NCBI RefSeq assembly: GCF_023115355.1
Contig: NZ_CP096019.1
Coordinates: forward strand, 930,001-994,000
DNA: 64,000 nucleotides
Reading direction: 5' to 3'
DNA from: Halocatena salina
GTDB taxonomy: Archaea; Halobacteriota; Halobacteria; Halobacteriales; Haloarculaceae
The notes below the pieces were generated by a model, which was not told the DNA's origin, ran no database searches, and saw nothing but the letters and a program-made list of their open reading frames with translations. The position numbers and the translations under genes are program-made. Positions 59,936 to 64,000 of this stretch are shown piece after piece (the stretch's first letter is position 1; each line of letters starts with the position of its first letter).

Positions 59936-60757
59936 ATGCACACCGTCACTGTCGTCGGTCCCCACGCATCGGACCTCATCGAGCGGTTGGTCAGCGAGCT
60001 CGCGACCGACGGATCGGTCGCAACCGTTTCCTCGCTTCCGGTCGCCCCGGCACCGGGATTCGAGGATGCGATCGGATACACTGCTGTGGGAGCCGGAGTC
60101 GCCGTCGGAAGCAGTTCCGATGGATGGACCGCGTACAACGACAGCGACGACCGATCGGTGTCCGAAATACTCGACGAACTCGCGCCGAACTACGACTACT
60201 GCCTGCTCGAAGGCATCTCCGATGCGGTGTTGCCCACGATCACCATCGACGGCGCCGAACACGCCGGTGAATCGATCGCGGCAGTCAAGGATTCGAACGA
60301 CTGTGCGCTCGAGCCGCTGCTCGACGCCATCGATGATACTGATCCCCACGAAACTCTTGACTCCCTCGTTGAACGCGTAAAAGGATCGCCTCGTGCCGAT
60401 AGAGCAGGAGCGATCGCCACCTTCACCGGTCGCGTGCGCGTGAAAGATGATCCCGATGACGATCCGACCGAACGGCTGGAGTTCGAAGCCTACGAGGACG
60501 TCGCAGCTGATCGGCTACGAACCATCAGATCCGAACTCGAAGAGCGCGACGGCGTCTATGAAGTGTGCCTTCATCACCGAACCGGCATCATCGAACGAGG
60601 GGAAGACATCGTTTTCGTGGTCGTGCTCGCCGGACACCGAGAAGAGGCGTTTCGAACCGTCGAAGACGGCATCAACCGTCTCAAAGACGAGGTCCCGTTC
60701 TTCAAAAAGGAGGTGACGACCGACGAGGAGTTCTGGGTTCACGAACGGACACGGTGA
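59936..60757 (+). CDS. moaE: MoaE (molybdopterin synthase large subunit) fused to a degenerate MobB-like domain
   Basis: The 273 aa protein starts at ATG 59936 (MHTVTVVGPHASDLIERLV). The N-terminal ~130 aa resemble MobB, but the P-loop is VVGPHASDLIERL and lacks the GKT/S, so it cannot bind nucleotide in the usual way. The C-terminal ~140 aa are MoaE: AGAIATFTGRVRVKDD, LEFEAYEDVAADRLRTIRSELE, VCLHHRTGIIERGEDIVFVVV and VPFFKKEVTTDEEFWV, with the active-site lysine in KKE. It converts precursor Z to molybdopterin with MoaD. MoaD is not in the window. Confidence 0.9.
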   Translation: MHTVTVVGPHASDLIERLVSELATDGSVATVSSLPVAPAPGFEDAIGYTAVGAGVAVGSSSDGWTAYNDSDDRSVSEILDELAPNYDYCLLEGISDAVLPTITIDGAEHAGESIAAVKDSNDCALEPLLDAIDDTDPHETLDSLVERVKGSPRADRAGAIATFTGRVRVKDDPDDDPTERLEFEAYEDVAADRLRTIRSELEERDGVYEVCLHHRTGIIERGEDIVFVVVLAGHREEAFRTVEDGINRLKDEVPFFKKEVTTDEEFWVHERTR

Positions 60758-60902
60758 GCCGCGCGGGCGCACCCCCCGATCGATCATCCACCAGAGAACA
60801 AGAGATATTTGCCTATTCCCAAGCAAGGAGATCGGATGCTGACTAAGGAAAGTGAGAATCCAGAACGGACGCTCCGAATTCGAAATAACGGCCTCAGATG
60901 CG

Positions 60903-60910
60903 GTTTTAAA
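60903..60910 (+). promoter_or_regulatory. Probable TATA box
   Basis: The symmetrical ttttaaaa lies about 29 bases before the ATG of the micro-ORF at 60936 and is the best TATA match in this gap. It would drive a transcript that starts near the micro-ORF and reads on into the small winged-helix gene. Confidence 0.45.
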
Positions 60911-60935
60911 ACGTCTAGAGCCATCTAAGCTGGTT

Positions 60936-61031
60936 ATGAATGGTACGTTTTATGAGCTTTCAGACGGCTTTGAGCCCACAGAGCGTGAATTAACCCTAGG
61001 GTTCCTTCCCTTATATGCTGGTGTCCACTAA
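60936..61031 (+). CDS. Possible 31-aa microprotein upstream of the winged-helix gene
   Basis: The ATG at 60936 opens 31 codons starting MNGTFYELSDGFEPTERELT and ending in LYAGVH. It would be leaderless from the TATA box at 60903. The composition is acidic and aromatic, as expected for a haloarchaeal protein. It may instead be an untranslated leader. There is no second line of evidence. Confidence 0.35.
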   Translation: MNGTFYELSDGFEPTERELTLGFLPLYAGVH

Positions 61032-61051
61032 CAGGAGTAATGTGAAAAAAG

Positions 61052-61312
61052 ATGAGCGCGATCCCTCAACGCAACGCTGAATCCTCCCCAGCAAACAAAG
61101 AAGAACGACTTCTCGCATATCTCCACCAGCAGACCGTGGAGGGTAACGGTGAAGTGTATTTTAAGAGCAAATTCATCGCGGACGACGTCGGTCTGTCGCC
61201 TAAGGAAATCGGCGCGTTGATGTGTAAGCTATGTGACTCGGACACGAAACTCTCGATTGAGAAGTGGTCGTACACGAGCGCAACGACGTGGAGAGTCACC
61301 ACAGACGGTTAG
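61052..61312 (+). CDS. Small winged-helix protein (DUF7123-like, 86 aa)
   Basis: The protein begins MSAIPQRNAESSPANKEERLLAYLHQQTVEGNGEVYFKSKFIADDVGLSPKEIGALMCKLCDSDTKLSIEKWSYTSATTWRVT. It is a winged helix: YFKSKFIADDVGLSPKEIGALMCKL is the helix-turn-helix and WSYTSATTWRVTTDG the wing. Small proteins of this type are conserved in haloarchaea and probably regulate transcription. The start is supported by aggag 15 bases upstream. Confidence 0.78.
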   Translation: MSAIPQRNAESSPANKEERLLAYLHQQTVEGNGEVYFKSKFIADDVGLSPKEIGALMCKLCDSDTKLSIEKWSYTSATTWRVTTDG

Positions 61313-61440
61313 GTCCCTGTCGATTTTCCCCTCTGGCTAGTCCACTGCCCTCCGATCGGTTTTCCCGTGTGAGCCGTGCGTTTTGGAACAGGGCGGTATC
61401 ACTCACGGGGTTTATTTTTGCTGAGACCATGATGTCGGTA

Positions 61441-62580
61441 ATGGCCGACACCGACGAACCAGTTGGTGGACCTCCTGTCGAAGCGTTCTCGTCGGTTTTC
61501 GATGTCGCCGAGATTCGGAAAGAGGACGATCGGCTGTTGTATTTCGGAGAGCCGACCGTCTCCGCTCCAGTGCTCGAACAGCACGTCTGGCCACTGTTCC
61601 GAAAGCACGGCTATGAAGTACGGCTGACGACTGTCAGCGACGACGAAACGGACCCCATCACCGGCGTCGAGATCAGCACGGAACGACGGGCACTCGTCGC
61701 CGAACAGCGATCGGTCGGTATCGACGGTGTTCCATGGAACAACCTCCTGTTTGCGCTGCTCACGATTGCAACCACGCTGTACGCAGGGCTTCAGTGGTAC
61801 GGATTCGACGATGATCCAGTAGCTCTCCTCCGAACGTGGCCGTTTGCGGTCGCCGTCCTCGGCGTCCTCGGGATCCACGAACTCGGTCACTACGTGATGA
61901 GCCGGTATCACCGCGTGAACGCGAGCCTGCCGTATTTCATCCCCGTTCCGACCATCTTCGGAACGATGGGCGCAGTCATAAAGATGAAAGGACGGATCCC
62001 GAGCCGAAAGGCGCTGTTCGACATCGGCGTTGCCGGGCCACTGGCCGGACTCGTCGCCGCCATCGTCGTAACAACGGTGGGGTTACAACTCGATCCAGTC
62101 ACCGTCGACGGACCGATCTACCAGATCGAGAGCCTGAACTATCCCCCACTCATTCAACTCATCGCGGCGGCCACCGGCACACAGCTTTCGTTCGCCGAAA
62201 GCGGAACGCGGGTTAATCCAGTCGTCGTCGGCGGCTGGGTCGGTATGTTCGTCACGTTTCTCAACCTGCTTCCGGTCGGTCAACTCGATGGGGGACATCT
62301 CCTGCGTGCGATGCTCGGCAAACGACAGGAGACCGTGGCGGCATTCGTCCCGGCCGTGCTGTTCGTGTTGGGATCCTATCTACTATTCGTGCGTGAGTTC
62401 GAGCTCGAATCCGTCTTCCTCTGGTTTTTCTGGGGACTCATCACGATCGGCTTTGCGTACGCTGGCCCGGCCCATCCGATCCACGACGAACCGCTCGACA
62501 CACGACGAATGGCGATCGGCGTGGTCACGTTCGTGCTCGGACTGCTCTGTTTCACACCTGTTCCGTTCCAATTGGTGTAA
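61441..62580 (+). CDS. Site-2 protease family membrane metalloprotease (no PDZ)
   Basis: The 379 aa protein starts at ATG 61441 (MADTDEPVGGPPVEAF). A soluble N-terminal part (about residues 1-95; YFGEPTVSAPVLEQHVWPLFRKHGYEVRL) precedes six or so helices. The zinc sites are GVLGIHELGHYVMSRYHRVN (HExxH) and LLPVGQLDGGHLLR (Asp). The FIPVPTIFGTMGAVIKMKGRIPSRKALFDIGVAGPLAG segment is typical of the archaeal group. In contrast to the protein at 55.6 kb, it has no PDZ domain. The substrate is unknown. Confidence 0.93.
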   Translation: MADTDEPVGGPPVEAFSSVFDVAEIRKEDDRLLYFGEPTVSAPVLEQHVWPLFRKHGYEVRLTTVSDDETDPITGVEISTERRALVAEQRSVGIDGVPWNNLLFALLTIATTLYAGLQWYGFDDDPVALLRTWPFAVAVLGVLGIHELGHYVMSRYHRVNASLPYFIPVPTIFGTMGAVIKMKGRIPSRKALFDIGVAGPLAGLVAAIVVTTVGLQLDPVTVDGPIYQIESLNYPPLIQLIAAATGTQLSFAESGTRVNPVVVGGWVGMFVTFLNLLPVGQLDGGHLLRAMLGKRQETVAAFVPAVLFVLGSYLLFVREFELESVFLWFFWGLITIGFAYAGPAHPIHDEPLDTRRMAIGVVTFVLGLLCFTPVPFQLV

Positions 62581-62808
62581 ACGATTCGACGCTAGAGAAC
62601 AGCGAACGAGTGCTGTAAGATATAATTCCATATGTATTATTAATAGGTTAGTGTATTTATGCATATGTAATATATCAACACATAATCAATAAAATGATTA
62701 TTGCTACAGCTATGGTAGTCACCGAGGGAATATACGGTGTATGAGTAGAAAGAACGATGGGACAGGGCCGGGGGGCGCCACCTCTGGGAGGGCAAGTTCA
62801 GAACGGGA
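62581..62808. other. AT-rich gap, nothing recognised
   Basis: Positions 62620-62705 are very AT-rich (for example tattattaataggttag, gcatatgtaatatatc). The right third is GC-rich again (ggggggcgccacc). I see no gene or RNA in it. Confidence 0.4.
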
Positions 62809-63827
62809 ATGACCGACGATTGACCGACGAACGTTGCTTCAGGGGATGGTTTTCGCTGGTATCGCTACTGGTGGATTGGAGCGACTCGCCGATCGGGTAA
62901 CCGCCTATGATGGTGGATACGACGACGTGTACGACCGTCACGATCGCCTGACGGATGCGATCGCCAAGCGTGAGCAGACGACCCAACGGTTGTTAACCGA
63001 TCTTACCGAGATCGAAGCGGCGTACACCAGTTCGTACTTCGAACACACAAAGCGGTTATGGAACCGAGATGTATCCGGCTCTCTTTATGAAAGAGATGGC
63101 CATGGAAAAAGACGGGGACGGTGACCCCTATCTAGAGGAATTCGTCTCCGTCGATGCCCACGAGACTGTCATGCGTCCGCTCGTTCAAAACCGTGATGGG
63201 TACGGTGGCATTCCACAGGGGGACGAGCGACGGTTCATCAGCCCCCAGTCAGTTCACTCGTTTCCGACAGAAGGGATGGATTCGTGGTCCGGAACGATAC
63301 CCCCAGCACCAGCACCCGACAGCGACCACATGGCAGGTGAAATGATCGATCTTTACTGGATGTCGGCTCTGCGTGATCGCCCTTTCGATACCTACGACGG
63401 CGATATCACGAACGAAGACATCGCAGCGGACCTCACCGCCATCGTCGAGGCAGATCTCGAGACGATCGATTACGGACCGAACCTCTCACAGTTTCTAATC
63501 CAAGACGGGATGTTCGGTGCGTTCCCGGTCAGTCCGAAGATCAAGACGTTCCACCGAGGACAGGACTACGGTACCACTCGTGATGAGTGGTTGGGACTGA
63601 TAGCAGGCCGAGGAAAGGGGGCCGAAGCGTCACCGCCGGAATCGAGACTCACGGTGGGACCGAACACGTGGAGTGTACTGATCGTCAACGTCTTAGGATC
63701 CGATCAGGCTCCCTGGTGGGCGACGTTCGCCGTCCAGCACAACCTCAAACACGGCCACGGATACGACATCGCCGTCGATGATCTCGTCGGTCCCGAAACT
63801 TGGCAGGCGCTCGTCGATCGCTTATAA
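62809..63827 (+). pseudogene. Broken Tat-exported vanadium-haloperoxidase-like protein joined to a peptidoglycan-binding domain
   Basis: Three frames must be joined. ATG 62809 starts MTDD, then a stop; removing one T at 62820/62821 yields MTDDDRRTLLQGMVFAGIA, a twin-arginine signal. A second shift near 63057-63070 joins ORF 62834-63124 to ORF 63069-63827. The second part has NRDGYGGIPQGDERRFISPQSVHSF, MAGEMIDLYWMSALRDRPFDTYD and YGPNLSQFLIQDGMFG...TTRDEWL, resembling the N-terminal half of vanadium-dependent haloperoxidases. The catalytic histidine/arginine helical bundle of that family is missing; instead VDDLVGPETWQALV, a PG-binding end, follows. Confidence 0.75.
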
Positions 63828-63852
63828 TCATTCGAAATCCGATCGAACCGGA

Positions 63853-63999
63853 TTAGTGGCTGTACCCGCGGTCTGGGAGCGGTTCACCGTCGATCGTCAC
63901 ACCGCGTTCGGTGACGGTGCCGATCGGCGTCACCGGCACGGATGCAACCGTCTGAACCGTCCCCACGTCGTCAGTCGTGAAGACGAGTTCGAAATCCTC
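63853..63999 (-). CDS. thiL: Thiamine-monophosphate kinase, C-terminal end (5' part outside window)
   Basis: The last 48 codons of a minus-strand gene are present, starting with EDFELVFTTDDVGTV, which matches the conserved GEDFELLFT of ThiL, and ending LPDRGYSH and a TAA stop at 63853-63855. ThiL uses ATP to make thiamine diphosphate. The rest lies beyond the right edge. It is convergent with the pseudogene, with a gap of 25 bases. Confidence 0.75.
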   Translation of the reverse strand, partial: EDFELVFTTDDVGTVQTVASVPVTPIGTVTERGVTIDGEPLPDRGYSH

Positions 64000-64000
64000 G

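Larger units (their letters stand above)
60758..61051. other. 294-base leader region holding a promoter and a possible micro-ORF
   Basis: This stretch contains TTTTAAAA at 60903-60910 and an ORF at 60936-61031, listed separately, and a Shine-Dalgarno-like aggag at 61033-61036 before ATG 61052. The left third shows nothing. Confidence 0.4.

Overview
The window is chromosomal DNA of a halophilic archaeon (class Halobacteria). The evidence is the very acidic proteins, haloarchaea-specific families (halocyanin, the PitA-type chlorite dismutase fusion, DUF2298 membrane proteins), archaeal informational genes (PAN, aIF2-alpha, Nop10, S27e, L44e, S17e, PolB, class I LysS), twin-arginine signal peptides, TATA boxes about 25 bases before leaderless starts, and a tRNA intron with a bulge-helix-bulge site. 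I cannot name the genus. Most of the window is dense, GC-rich core genome with short gaps. A few AT-rich patches (about 12.2-12.5, 23.4-24.1, 33.8-34.2, 43.5-44.5 and 62.6-62.8 kb) look more accessory.

Layout. 0-6.5 kb: a partial DsbA-like thioredoxin, a pilin-type secreted protein, coaBC (coenzyme A), a halocyanin, an M42 peptidase and a prenyl synthase, then initiator tRNA-Met. 6.7-12.2 kb: three large membrane proteins, two of them GT-C/GT2 glycosyltransferases, probably for surface glycans. 12.5-18.9 kb: the proteasome ATPase PAN, then haem-copper oxidase subunit I with small membrane proteins (one only 31 aa) and a universal stress protein. 18.9-21.8 kb: glycine decarboxylase gcvPA-gcvPB. 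22.4 kb: intron-containing tRNA-Gln. 24-30 kb: an HD phosphohydrolase, then a minus-strand translation operon (L44e, S27e, aIF2-alpha, Nop10, PAC2-type chaperone) ending in a threonine-synthase-like protein without its PLP lysine. 30.4-33.2 kb: DNA polymerase B. 33.2-37.7 kb: a Tat-exported peptidoglycan-binding-fold protein, asd, an EMC3/DUF106 protein, an unpartnered ABC ATPase and S17e.

37.9-41.2 kb: a tightly coupled operon, cofD (coenzyme F420), a dihydrouridine-synthase-like TIM barrel, a CitG-like triphosphoribosyl transferase and DUF447, each overlapping the next by 4 bases. It is the best candidate here for an uncharacterised cofactor pathway. It is divergent from a coupled HD phosphohydrolase/amidohydrolase pair. 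43.5-52 kb: an AT-rich exported protein, gamma carbonic anhydrase, BtpA-like protein, cysteine synthase, phosphoglycerate mutase, UspA, EamA transporter and gamma-glutamyltransferase. 52-60.8 kb: RNase HI, the PitA fusion, a PDZ-containing site-2 protease, lysS-pyrH and a MoaE fusion. 60.9-64 kb: a possible 31-aa microprotein, a small winged-helix protein, a second site-2 protease, a broken Tat-exported vanadium-haloperoxidase-like gene with a peptidoglycan-binding tail, and the 3' end of thiL.

No CRISPR array, integrase or intact insertion sequence was seen.
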